In this document: positions 46,693-57,400 of the stretch, one piece after another
How positions within the stretch are numbered: the first letter of the stretch is position 1
Layout: every line of letters starts with the position of its first letter
The notes under the pieces: generated by a model
Database searches by the model: none
The model's input: the letters and a program-made list of their open reading frames with translations, nothing else
Told to the model about the DNA's origin: nothing
NCBI RefSeq assembly: GCF_001649575.2
Contig: NC_051445.1
Coordinates: forward strand, 11,816,296-11,880,295
DNA: 64,000 nucleotides
DNA from: Kryptolebias marmoratus
Taxonomy: Eukaryota; Chordata; Actinopteri; Cyprinodontiformes; Rivulidae
Direction: 5' to 3'
Position numbers and translations under genes: made by a program

Positions 46693-48949
46693 CTCCACCT
46701 CCTTCCACTCACACACACAAACAGGAAGTTTAATGTTTCATATTTTATTACAAAGCAGGGATTTCAGAGGATGGATAAGACCACGAAAGGTTTATTCAGT
46801 GAGGCACAGAGAGAGAGAGAAAGCTTTAAAAGTAAAAAAAATACACTTTTTTACACAACAGTTTTGAGAAATGACGAGTCAGCTTTGTTTATACGACTAA
46901 ACATCATCTTAATGCAGATTCTGCATCTGAACAGGAAACCCTTCTCTTCGTCTCAGACATAAAAAGTGCATTAATTGTATCCAGTTTTCGCATTGAAGGA
47001 GGTTTTTCTAATTTGTCACATTCCAACAGGCTGTTTTAGGTGGTATCAGGGTTTTCACCCAGAGTGAAGGGGGTTGAAGTAATTGTCTGAGTCTAGATAA
47101 TGAATTAATTGATTCTTTGTGGCGGTTCAAAGTTTCGACTGAAGTAGTGAGTACCTATTTGTGCTTACGTTTTCTTCTAGATTTGTTGTCTGCTATACAT
47201 TTCTTCCTCCTCCTTCATAAGTAAATACTTTGAACACACTCAGACCGTGTTACGAACTAATCCTTTCTAATTCCAGGCTGTGAGGCAAGAAAACAGAAGA
47301 GATGTCAGAGATGCTGCGCTGGTAATACCGCCGGAGAGAACCCGTTTTAGCTTCACAAATCATAGCTGTACCGTCTGCAGACAAGCAAACACAAGAGCTG
47401 AAACACAACTCAGTCAAGCCGCCCAGATCAATTCTTACAATTTACCCAGAGTAAAAGCTACCTGAGCCCGCTTAATGTTGATCTAGAACAGTTTGAAGTA
47501 AGTCCGGCTCGTTAGAGGGAAAATATAAGACAAAAAAAAAAATAAGGTGATTCAAGACTTTCCCACAGTGCTGGAAGTTAATGAAGTGATCAGTCAGTTT
47601 TTGTAGACCTGCTTGTGTATTTTTATCCCTTCATCTCAGTTTGCTCCGCGTCTGAGTCAACATTCTCCGTTACGGATCTTGTAAGGAGAAGCCACTTGAA
47701 CACATGATTAATGCAATCTGTGTATCTGCGGCTAACGAGCAGCGTTTCGCGTAGCGTGGAAGTTTGGGACCGAGGCTCTTTAGACAAATGTTCCTGATGC
47801 CTCATACATCACAAGTCTCAGCACTGTATCATCCCATGAGCGCACTTCTGCAGACAATGCAGAAACAATGAAGACAGCCGCTACACACACACACACATAC
47901 GGAGCCAAGAAAATGCCCTCCCCTGGTCAGACACACATGCTAACACGCGTAAACGAACAGGTGCGTGTTTGAAAAAGCCCAGCTGCCAGCCGATTCTTTG
48001 AAACGTCTACATTTCATCAGCCACAGTGGCGGCGGCGCCGGTGAGGAAGAGCCCACTGGGCACCGAGATTAAGACACTAGGAGGAGGTTTAACATACACT
48101 GTCATCTCAGGTCAGATTTGCATTTTTTTTTCTTTTCATTGTTAAAGGTTAGCCATTCCAGCTGATCTGAGATAAGCACCAAAAGGCACCTTCTACCCTC
48201 AAGGACAGTTGGCTTGAGCGTTTGATGGCGGCGTCATGTGTGTTAAGAGAGTTGAAAGGACAGTGGGGACATTTCTGACCATTTGGACCTGTGTTATCGG
48301 CACCCGGTTGGCGTCCTCTGACACCTGTATCTCTGCTCCTCGCCGCCTCTTCTTTCTTCCTCTATCTCTCCGTTTCTTCCCTCATTGTAGTTTCCTCTTT
48401 GTCATTCTATCTCTGCCTCCTTATTCCCGTGTCCACCGCTATCGCCGTCGCCTTATTGCTTTCGGATTCAGCCTCGCCTGGGCTATCTCTGCTTTCCCCC
48501 GCGCCCTCGGCCTTTCTCCTTTTGCTCGGCTGGCACGAGGAAAAGGAAAAAGTGCTGTCAGGGTGAAAACCCGGATAGATTAACCTCTGACCGTCAGCGG
48601 GAGGTGAGACCAATTGGTTTGTAATTGCTATCAGTGTAGCAAGCAACCGTGATGAGCTTTTTTTGGGTGGGGGGGGGGGTTGATGAGTATCTATTAGCTG
48701 CTGAAAATTTTAAACAGTGGTTTTCACATGGGATTGCGGAGGTGCATAATGAGTGATGACTGGACAAAAAGAAAAAAGATGCAAATCTTACCAGCATCCA
48801 TATACACAAAATGTCCCTAAAATGTTATCACACACTCAAGCACAAACACACAGTGCTAAAGTTTTAAATGACCATTAATTTCTTTACAATTTGTCCTAAA
48901 GTGGTCTAGATTGATAGTTCTTCTGACTTTTTCCACTCACTTCAATCAG

Positions 48950-49002
48950 GATCGGTGGAGATGGAGACGAACCCAGAGCGCAGACACATAATATAAAGAA
49001 AG
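48950..49002 (-). mobile_element. Solo-LTR-like copy C, 3' remnant split off by copy B
   Basis: GGAGATGGAGACGAACCCAG and CGCAGACACATAA are the 3' end of the LTR family in reverse orientation. The rest of this copy continues at 49400 on the far side of copy B, where AATTCATTAAACTAAAAG completes the expected order. Confidence 0.65.
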
Positions 49003-49399
49003 TGTCATAAGACGTGGAGACAGAGGCGAACCCAGAACGCAGACTCATCTTAAACCAAACGTGACTACCATAGACCAAGTGGAAAACACAGCAAAAACGG
49101 AATGACCCAGTAGGGAATGAAGAGCAAAGACCAGTATATGAAGGCTGAGGATCAGGAGGAAAATGGGCACAGGTGAGTGATAACAAACAGGTGAAAATGA
49201 TGGCAGTGATTAAGTAGTCATGGTAATGTGGGTGTGGCATGAGAAACTGGAAAGTAACTGAACAGCAAGGAATGAGAGAAGGAGGCGTGGCAGGTTACTG
49301 GGGAGGTGAAAATGACAAGACATGAACACAAATCCAAAAGACAAACACAGCAGAACAAAAACCAGAAAAACCATCAAACAAAACACCAAAACTATGACA
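49003..49399 (-). mobile_element. Solo-LTR-like insertion, copy B, nested inside copy C
   Basis: On the plus strand it starts TGTCATAAGACGTGGAG and ends AACTATGACA. It carries the family landmarks GAGGCGAACCCAGAACGCAG and GGCACAGGTGAGTGAT in reverse; the GTGGGCGTGGCA region is diverged. Flanking 5-mers GAAAG (48998-49002) and GAAAC (49400-49404) match at 4 of 5 and fit a target duplication. Confidence 0.68.
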
Positions 49400-49778
49400 G
49401 AAACTAATTCATTAAACTAAAAGATAAACAAAAACAAAGGGCTGTCGAGGCAGCAGCCCAAAACAAAAAGTAAATGCAAGAACTCAGGTAGGGAATGAAC
49501 AACTAGGACAGGATCAGGAACAGATAGAGCTGAACAATGAACCAGCAGAGAAGTGGAGTAAATGACCGGGTTTTAAGCACAGAGGATGATAGGTAAGTGT
49601 GCACAGGTGAGTGATAATCATTGCTGACAGGTGGAGGTGGGCGTGGCAGAAAACCAAGTATTGACTGAGGGTGAATGGAAGATACAAAAACCCAGGAAAC
49701 AGAGACAGCATAAAAATGAAACTAATAAAAACATGAACAAAAAACAAGAAAAACCCAAAACCTCGCAATTTCCTGTCC
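49400..49778 (-). mobile_element. Solo-LTR-like copy C, main part
   Basis: Contains AAAGATAAACAAAAACAAAG, GACCGGGTTTTAAGCACAGA (the TATA-like TTTAAAACCCGG in reverse), GCACAGGTGAGTGATAA and GGTGGGCGTGGCAGAAAA. The 5' end near CAATTTCCTGTCC is degraded. Confidence 0.68.
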
Positions 49779-50676
49779 AATGCTTGTTACTGACCATGAC
49801 AGCATGTTGTGCAGCGCGTGCATTAAAGAAATAAGGAAAGTGGACAAAAGGGGGGGCAGAAGACGAAGTGTCGGGTCTTAAATAAGCTGCCCACAGCAGA
49901 CGAATAGAGTCTGAAAGTTAGGTCTTTAAGGAACAGGAAAAACATCCCACACAGACCGAACACAGCACCTGAAAGATGATTTTCTTTGGCTTTTAACCGT
50001 AATTAATGGTTTGGTTTTTGAGTAATTTCGCCTTTTTATTTTTACTTTTAGAGTTTATCTTCTCTTTTCTGTTTCCATGTTAGTCTTTGTTTTATGGTTT
50101 TATCGCACGGTGCTTCGGTCAACTGTAGTTGTTTTAATTGTTGCCCGTAAATGATCTGATTTCCCCATTTTAAACAGTTTTCTAAGTTGCCTGTTAAGTG
50201 TCGACACAAAGCTGGTTATTCCCTCAAATTTAAGAGTCTTTTTATGCCTGAATGATTCATAGGTAAGAGGATAAGTTAGCAAAAAAAAAGAAAAACTTTC
50301 TCTAAAAACGACCAGGTACTGGACAAAAAAATGAGTGAAAAAGCTGCCAAAGTAATAATAATAATAAAAAAGCCTTTGAAAGACCTTCAGAAAGGCTGAA
50401 TAATTATTGATCAAGATTTCTGTAAAAGATTACAAGAAAGCATGTCTGCTTGGAAACAAAATAGAAAGAAATGAGAGTCGACTCAAGATATTTTCTTTGT
50501 ACTGCACATATATTTAAAGAGAGAGGGCATAAATCCCTATAAAATGCTATTTATGCTGACTTTGAACGGATCCTGCCTGGAACATCTGTTTGCCCTTTAC
50601 CGCAGCCTGTCTGATTGAGTTTCTCCGTGCATGACTACTCATGAGTGTGAAATATTTACATCCGTGTGTGCATATG

Positions 50677-50737
<61 letters not shown>

Positions 50738-51120
50738 GTGCAGCGCTCAGTTCGTGAGAAGCCGAGGCTCTGACTCCCAGCAGTCCTTTGTCACACTGAC
50801 TGACTGCTGAAAGGCTGAAAAGCAGGAAAGCCATTTCAGGCTGTGGAACTAAATGACGGCAGGTACTCACCCATCCGCTGCTCAGCACAATAACACAATA
50901 CAGACCAGTCATCTACAGCCCTGTCATCTCCATCTGTAAATGCACTTCTCAAAGCCCCCTCCGTCTCTCCTTCTTCCCTGACTGCCTATCAAACTTGCAC
51001 GGCCGTTCCCTCAGCTCAGTCGCTTTACGTAGACCAAAGTCAGAGGCAAATTCTGTGAAATTATAAAACTGTTTGCCGCATTTTTCTTGCTTTTGTTCCG
51101 TTTTGACTTGCTGCTTTTGG
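49779..51120. other. Non-coding stretch with a long (TG)n
   Basis: (TG)24 at 50683-50730. No exon recognised. Confidence 0.5.
50683..50730. repeat. Uninterrupted (TG)24 microsatellite
   Basis: 48 bp of pure TG units, the longest uninterrupted dinucleotide tract in the window. Confidence 0.95.
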
Positions 51121-52060
51121 CACTTTAAACCAGCAGTTCAGATTTTTTGAATGTGGAATTAGGTTGAACGGTAAACATCTCAGATAGCTAATCTTAACAT
51201 CTTCATAGCTCGATATCTCTTTTGTTTGGGGAAGCAGAGTTTAATCGATGAGCTGGCAGCTACAGACCAAAGTGGATTGCCGTCATCTTAAAAAAACTCC
51301 AGCCTCAAAAGCTTCACAGCGATATCAGCAGCTAGCTATAGCTCTTCCACTGCAGTCTGTGGCACTTCCTGCAGGGATGTCATCATCATTTCTGCCAGAA
51401 TGGTTCTGTTATGTAAATTTGATGGTGGTGTAAGGATCTATAAAATAGTGGTTGCATGACCCACCACCATTTCTTTAGATTGGGGTTGTTTTAAGTTAAT
51501 TGCAGTTAATTGCTCCTAACCTATCCAACGTGAACGCTCTCCTACGACAGAAAGCTACAGCTCCTAATGTCCAGGTCCAAAGAGAAAAAACACACCGATG
51601 ACAAATAATAATTGTTTAAAAACTGGTCCGGATCTGCCTTTCTTCATTCCAAAAGTGAACTAACTCCAGCAGGTTAACCTTAAAGGTGGGGGCAGCTGCT
51701 AAAGTGGGTACAATTAACGTGCATGGCCGAGAGTACAGTTTAGCAAGCTGTGATGTTGAAAAAATAAGATTTTCAAAAACTTGCCACACAAAATGCGTCC
51801 TCACGGCTCGCTTGGTTGCAAACATTTAGAATTCGGTGAGACTGCGACAGAGAATTTGCTCATTTTCTCACTATTTCGAGTCACCAACGAGTCTCCTGTC
51901 GTCCCAGCCCAGCGAGATCTTGGCTTTTTGTTTTGGCTCCACGCAAACTGTCCATGAACTCATCAGTCCTGTCAGAATTAAACTTTATTTCTCCACACTG
52001 AGGTCATTCAAGGAGCTATCTGCAACAGATGAGCTCATATATTTAAGCTAACACTTGAAG
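51121..52060. mobile_element. Foldback element (family FB), ~0.94 kb
   Basis: Left end TTAAACCAGCAGTTCAGATT, then CAGATAGCTAATC. The right arm has CAGAATTAAACTTTATTTCT, CCACACTGAGGTCATTCAAG and GAGCTATCTGCAACAG. Interior shares GATGAGCTGGCAGCTA and ACTTCCTGCAGGGATGTC with the other long copies. Left arm more decayed than right. Confidence 0.65.
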
Positions 52061-53859
52061 GTATGGCTGACTTGGAGTTCTCGTGCATTTCTTGGCGTTG
52101 TTACTTCTTCAGCCTATTGGTGAAATTAACGACCACAGGGACTAAATGAGCTGTCACAGTATGTGGTTCTGGAGATACTGGAGGGGTGGGCGGGCGATCA
52201 CGGCAATCAAGAGACAGGAGAGACAGAGAAGAAGAGGGACGGAGAGTTACTTCAGCGTGAGGCAGGCAGAAAGTAAGAAGAAGAAGAAAGGAAAAAAAAA
52301 GAATGGTGAGGAAAAAGGGGGAAATGAAAGCGGGTGGCAACGGCAGAAGGAGGGGAGGGNNNNNNNNNNNNNNNNNNNNNNNNNNNNNNNNNNNNNNNNN
52401 NNNNNNNNNNNNNNNNNNNNNNNNNNNNNNNNNNNNNNNNNNNNNNNNNNNNNNNNNNNNNNNNNNNNNNNNNNNNNNNNNNNNNNNNNNNNNNNNNNNN
52501 NNNNNNNNNNNNNNNNNNNNNNNGGTGAGAGGACGGGATGGATGGAGGGAGGAGAAGATGAATGTAGTTAATTAAGATGAGCAGGCGGAGGAGACAGTGT
52601 GGAATTACACAAACACTAATTAGAGTCTTCGTTAGGGGGCACGAAACGAGAGCAGCACATCCATCATCTCACCCCGCAGCCGCCACCATCCCCCCTTTTC
52701 TCTCCCTCTCTGTTTTCTGCTGCTTTTTTTTTTTGCTTTTGTAACCACATGTCCTCCTTCACTGCCCCCACCCTCTCAGAACTTCCTCTGCTGGTTTTCA
52801 CCCCTTTCCTTTTCCCTCTTTACATCCTCCTCTGTTTCTCAGCACCCCTCCCCCCCACTCCAACCCCCTTTCTTTCTTTTTTTTTTGTCATCCCATTGAT
52901 CCCGTGAGTAGTTAACCAAATAGGTGCAATTTAACATCTGGAATCATAATCGAAGCAACCTGTGCTGCAGCCCTTCCTTCACTTCACTTTTTTTTTTTTT
53001 CATTTGTGGTTTTTACATAATTTATTCTTTCAAAAACAAAAGTCATCTCAACTTTCTGACTTCCCTGGCAAACATTTATTCTGCCGTGTCAGCGTTCTTT
53101 TCAGTCTGAGCTGCGCTCCTCGAACACACAACCTACACAGCAGCTGCTCACCTCTGATCTTGTTTTCGTCTTGTTTTGATTTCATTTACTCATGTCCTCT
53201 GTTCCCTGGCTCGTTCCGACCAAGCAGCCGGATCAGCCTCACTGTCATCGGCGTCACTCGGCCCTCGTGAGACAACCAGGGGTAGACCGAATGAAGAAGG
53301 CACTAGAGAGTGGAAGGAAGATGAAGGTGATCGGCGTCGGCTCTTGTTTACATCTTCTGCATTCGCTCTGAACGCTGCAAAACACCAGATACAGTGTGTG
53401 TCGTGTATTCAATTAAACAAGTCGTTTAAAGTGGTACCATCCTGCTGTTTGTTTGATTTTGTGACAGAGAGCCACTGAAAATGATGAAAAGAACGTATGA
53501 ACGAATTAATAAAGACAAAACTTTGCTGTTACCAAAAGCATAGCGAGCTCTTAGGCAACTCCTTTGTTCTGGCATAAGTAAAATCCCAAAACAATATTGC
53601 TAAAAAGAACATTTTTCTGACTCTTCGTATAATAAAGACTTGATTTTATGTGAAACTCAAGTGTTCGAGGCTGACCGTAGTCGTTACTTTAATAAATAAG
53701 TGGGTAAGCGAATAAAATAAATTTATTAAACAAATGGATTAAAAAAACAGATAACTAAACATTACCTTAGAATACTAACAACTTGGGAAAGGGATAGTTT
53801 TGTAATTTCAGATTTTTAGGACTCAATGGGAGTTTGTCCAGTCGGTTTGAATCTGTTTT
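52061..53859. other. Non-coding stretch containing an assembly gap
   Basis: Purine-rich on both sides of the gap at 52360-52523, then pyrimidine-rich with T runs (52724, 52985). No exon recognised. Confidence 0.5.
52360..52523. other. Assembly gap (164 N) in purine-rich DNA
   Basis: Flanked by GGAGGGGAGGG on the left and GGTGAGAGGACGGGATGGAT on the right, so probably a long purine tract or GATG-like repeat. Confidence 0.95.
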
Positions 53860-54270
53860 TGTCAAGGCCGGCAGAGAAGGAGGCAAACCCAGAGTGCAGA
53901 CTCATTAAAGAAAAAAACAAAAATTTATTCTTAAATAAACAAACAAAAACAAAAGGCTGACGTGGCAGCAAAAGTCCAAAATACAAACAAAACAAAAAGG
54001 CGAAGCGAAGCAAGGCAAGGGAAACGAGAGACAAGAGACCTACCAGAGACAACGAACCAACGGGGAAGTGGAGAAGGTGACCAGGTTTTAAAGCAGAGGA
54101 TGATTATGGGAAGTGGGAACAGGTGAGTGATTACAACTAGCAACAGGTGAAAATGGGCGTGGTGAGGAGAAGTGAATGATGACAGAACACAAAAGACAAA
54201 AAATGAAAACAATAACCCAAAACGCAAAGGAAATCACAAAGAAAAAACAACAAAACATTAAATCCTGACA
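53860..54270 (-). mobile_element. Solo-LTR-like insertion, copy D, with 5-bp target duplication
   Basis: Plus strand starts TGTCAAGGCCGGC and ends AAATCCTGACA. The 5-mer GTTTT occurs immediately before (53855-53859) and immediately after (54271-54275). Contains TTTATT (poly(A) signal in reverse), GCTGACGTGGCAGCA, ACCAGGTTTTAAAGCAGAGG and GGAACAGGTGAGTGATTAC. This is the best-preserved evidence that the family is a solo LTR. Confidence 0.8.
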
Positions 54271-54829
54271 GTTTTACGGGTTTTAAGAAGGCACGGCGTG
54301 TTCAGTGGGAGCCGCTCCAGGCCTGCTGGTTCGGGGGGGTTTCACTCCACCAAATGAAACGAGCTTCTTCAGTAGGGCGGCTGGGATCAGTCTAAAGGTG
54401 AAATTAGACTGGTGTCTGACTCAAGGCGTGTGCAAATTGGGAAGTCAAGGAGTTGCCATTTATTCTGGGGCTTCAGACGTGCACTGGTGTTCTTCTCTTT
54501 AGTAGTAGACTCAAAGAAAAAACCTACATGCAGCAGGAACGGCACAAGAAGAAGAGAAGTACGTCCATCATAGAAAAACTTAACTAAGAGGTCTCGTCGT
54601 ATCCAAGCAGTTTTTGAAGGTTATGAAATATCTCCCCTGATTTGGACCTTCTTGGGTTCTGTTCGGTCGTATGGACGCGTGTAAATTGCTTGCAGATTCT
54701 GTCCTGCCGTTCTTCCTGTTTACAACTCGCCACTCGTGCTGAGCTCGACAGGGTTCAAATACCGAGCTGGGCACAGCAGCTCGAAACGAGAGCCGCCGCT
54801 TGTAAAGCAGAGGACAGTGAGTTCAGGAC
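54271..54829. other. Non-coding stretch
   Basis: No recognised feature; possibly includes the diverged 5' part of the LINE that follows. Confidence 0.45.
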
Positions 54830-55087
54830 TAAGATTGAGGAGCACCGTCATTTTCCTCCACATCAGAAACTGGGGTGGTTCAGGCATCTGATTAGGACGC
54901 CTCCCTCTGGAGAGACTGAGGACACGTCCCGCTGGAAACCCCACACCGGACCCAGAACATTCTGGAGAGGATACAGTCTCCCCGGCCTGGGAACGCCTTG
55001 GGTTCCCCCAAGTGGAGCTGAAAAGTGTCACTACCTGTGATCTGTGACCCGACCACAGGTAAGAAGGAAAAAATGGATGGATGGATG
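54830..55087 (+). mobile_element. Diverged LINE tail, same family as 4643-5140
   Basis: CACATCAGAAACTGGGGTGG and TTCAGGCATCTGATTAGGAC give KLGWFRHLIRTPPSG, then CCGGCCTGGGAACGCCTTGG and CCCGACCACAGGTAAGAAGG, ending in (GATG)n at about 55071-55087. It follows the LINE at 4643-5140 base for base in outline but is more decayed. Confidence 0.8.
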
Positions 55088-55354
55088 TTTTTTCTTTTCT
55101 TCCCACTTCTGCCAATTGATTTTAGGGACAGTAGTAATAGCCAAGGTGCACAAAGCACCCACATTTCAGAAAGCTTGAGATCGCTGATAATTAGAGATTG
55201 TTTATCATTTCCCTCTGCAAAAGGTTTTATGCACTCAACGATTTTCTCCCATTTAAGTTATTGGAACAAGCCTCTGAGAGCAAGTAAGATTTCGGACAGA
55301 AAACCCGTCTGCTAACACCACAAGAAACTTAATAGGATGAAATTGGAAACATTT
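55088..55354. other. Short non-coding spacer
   Basis: No recognised feature. Confidence 0.5.
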
Positions 55355-55791
55355 TGTTAGGGTTTATCTTGGATTTTTGTGTTCAGTTTATTGCTTTTAT
55401 TGTCTTCATGTTTCAGTTAGTCTGGTCTTAGTTCAGGTCCTTGTCTTTGTTTCCTGTCATTATTCACCTCTCCTCGGTCGGTCACTTGTTTTCCTGCTGC
55501 GCCCATCTCCACCTGCTCCTCGTTATCACTCACCTGTGCCCACTTCACCTAATGACCCTCTGTCTTTAAAACCCGGTCATCTCCTCCACTTACTCGCTGG
55601 TTCGTTTGTCTTTTCCCTCCGATGTCTGGTTCTGCTCGTCTCCTGCCTGTGTCCGTTCGGTTTTTGGATTTAGTTTGTTTGGTATTTAGTTTTCTTCTTG
55701 CTGCCACGTCAGTTTTTGTTTTTGGTTTTCTCTTATTTTTAATAAATGAGTCTGCGCTCTGGGTTCGCCTCTTTTTCCACCCTCCTTGACA
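55355..55791 (+). mobile_element. Solo-LTR-like insertion, copy E
   Basis: Starts TGTTAGGGTTTATCTTGG and ends CCTCCTTGACA. Contains GCGCCCATCTCCACCTG, CACCTGTGCCCACTTC, CTTTAAAACCCGGTCATC, GCTGCCACGTCAG and AATAAATGAGTCTGCGCTCT. Flanking 5-mers CATTT and CGTTT match at 4 of 5. Confidence 0.75.
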
Positions 55792-57198
55792 CGTTTGTCA
55801 AATCTGATGTTTAAATGGACAAGCTTCTCAGGTGCTCAGTGACCGTCTGGTTCCTCTCAGATCGACGGGCTCAGCAACTCCGGGAACTGCAGGTTTCCTT
55901 TTCGTTCAGTAAGTGGGTACTTGTTCATACTTTCCACTTGTCCCTATAAAAGGGAACAATAAAATGAAAGGATTCTTGTTAGATGGCGTCATCTTGTTGG
56001 CTTCAGTGACCGGTGGCCTGCTGCTTGCGTCGGGGTTGTTCAGCACAGCAAAGCCTGATGCTTTTCAGATGGAAAACGTTGGACTGGCTGCACCAGGGCT
56101 AGAGTCAAAGCGCTGTCTCACTCAGCGGTGCTAAGAGATCTCAGATTCTTGTTCATGAACGTGGAAGGAGCTGAGGAGGAGGCTGCTGACAGGTGAAGCG
56201 GTGCACCCTCCGCAGTGATGTGGACACCGTTACCACATGAGCTGCAGACAGATGCTAAAAGGATAAAAGAGACGACTGCGGCTGAAGGCAGTGAAAATGA
56301 CCTCCGCTTATTTTTTTGGGGGGGTTAGCCTTTTGAGATTATCATCTTTGTGAAGATAGCGTGAATTTGGAGGTGTATATTGCAGTTTTAAAGAGACATG
56401 CTTCCAAAAAATACTGTTGTTTCTGCAGGGTTAGGCCAGACCTTATTCTGAACGAGGACAACATAAACTGCAGATGTTTTTTTTCTGGGCAGAGGATGAA
56501 ACTGAACCCACCCTGCTTCGTGTCAAGGTGTTTCTGACGGAGCTAAAGCTCAACCTGTAAAAGACTGACGCGGTGCATGAATGTGGCTTTAGGTTTAAAA
56601 GCGCTTTGTGTGGCCAACAAAAGAAGTTCCATATAAATCCAGGGTATTTATGATTTACATCACATTGGATGAAGTTGCTTACATGAACTGAATAAACTGT
56701 CACCAGTATTTGTTTCAGCAAACGCATTAAAGGTCCAATAACAGTCAACTCAGCACAGTTGAACAAGAGCAGTGTAAAATGTTTGTCGACAATCTAATTT
56801 CAGGGCTTTCTGTGAGAATTTTTATTTGTCTTTTCTTCTCAGCCTGTGAATCGGCCCCCCGAGCGGGATGCTGCGGGGGCACAGATGGAGCGGGTTTACA
56901 GAGCCGAGGACTCGGGACCGTTTGAAGCTCCAAACTCAGGTCGAAGGTCGCAGAGCGGCCGCAGCTGGAGCCCGCTAACAAGCTACTGTCCACCTGCCCA
57001 TCAAATCCAGCCGACCTCAGAACACCAAACTGTGCTTTTACGTGCACCAAACACTCGCACACATAAATAAATGTAGGCAGCACACAATCGGCAGTGTGGT
57101 CTACCACACCAGAGGTTTAAAACTTCTTTCCTCTGCAGCAATGCTCAGATCCAGACTCTTTTAAGGAGAAGCGTGATCAAGTTATTTGCGATGCAGTT
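55792..57198. other. Non-coding stretch with a weak promoter-like and exon-like signal
   Basis: Includes a 48-nt open segment (55861-55908) between a good acceptor-like CCTCTCAG and a donor GTAAGT, a TATAAAAG at 55945-55952, and a 56-codon frame at 55964-56134 with a hydrophobic start. None is supported by a recognisable family. Confidence 0.4.
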
Positions 57199-57400
57199 TA
57201 ACTAAATACTGGAGGAAAAGACTCGGCCCCTGACCCAGGCGGGATAATCCAACAGAACCATGGCCTCAGACCAGGAGGAGCTGACTCTCATCCAAGCAGC
57301 TTCACGCTCGGCTGCGACCTGCTTCAGCGCACGCTGGAGGTCATGGTCCGAAGGCGCCAACGGAACCACGTCATCTGCAAAAAGCAGAGCTCAGACCCTG
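57199..57400 (-). mobile_element. LINE fragment, reverse transcriptase catalytic region (FADD)
   Basis: Minus-strand translation gives ALLFADDVVPLAPSDHDLQR and, with small shifts, RVSSSWSEAMVL. FADD is the reverse transcriptase active-site box; the spacing to SEAMVL is that of the GATG-tailed LINE family at 4643 and 54830. The fragment has lost its 3' half and is not functional. Confidence 0.8.

Larger units (their letters stand above)
44871..48949. other. Non-coding stretch, purine-skewed and microsatellite-dense in its first half
   Basis: 45480-46340 is strongly G+A-rich on the plus strand and carries many CA, GT and GA tracts (45305, 45509, 46131, 46316, 46441, 46667), a T run then G run at 45916-45946, and short CA tracts near 47885. 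No exon recognised. 47280-47465 and 48236-48583 are open but without recognisable features. Confidence 0.55.

Noticed and set aside
55861..56134. 48-nt exon-like segment, TATAAAAG box and 56-codon frame with a hydrophobic start
   Set aside because: The TATA box is only about 12 bp upstream of the ATG, so a normal start site would fall after it. The exon-like piece is too short to identify and neither has a recognisable family.
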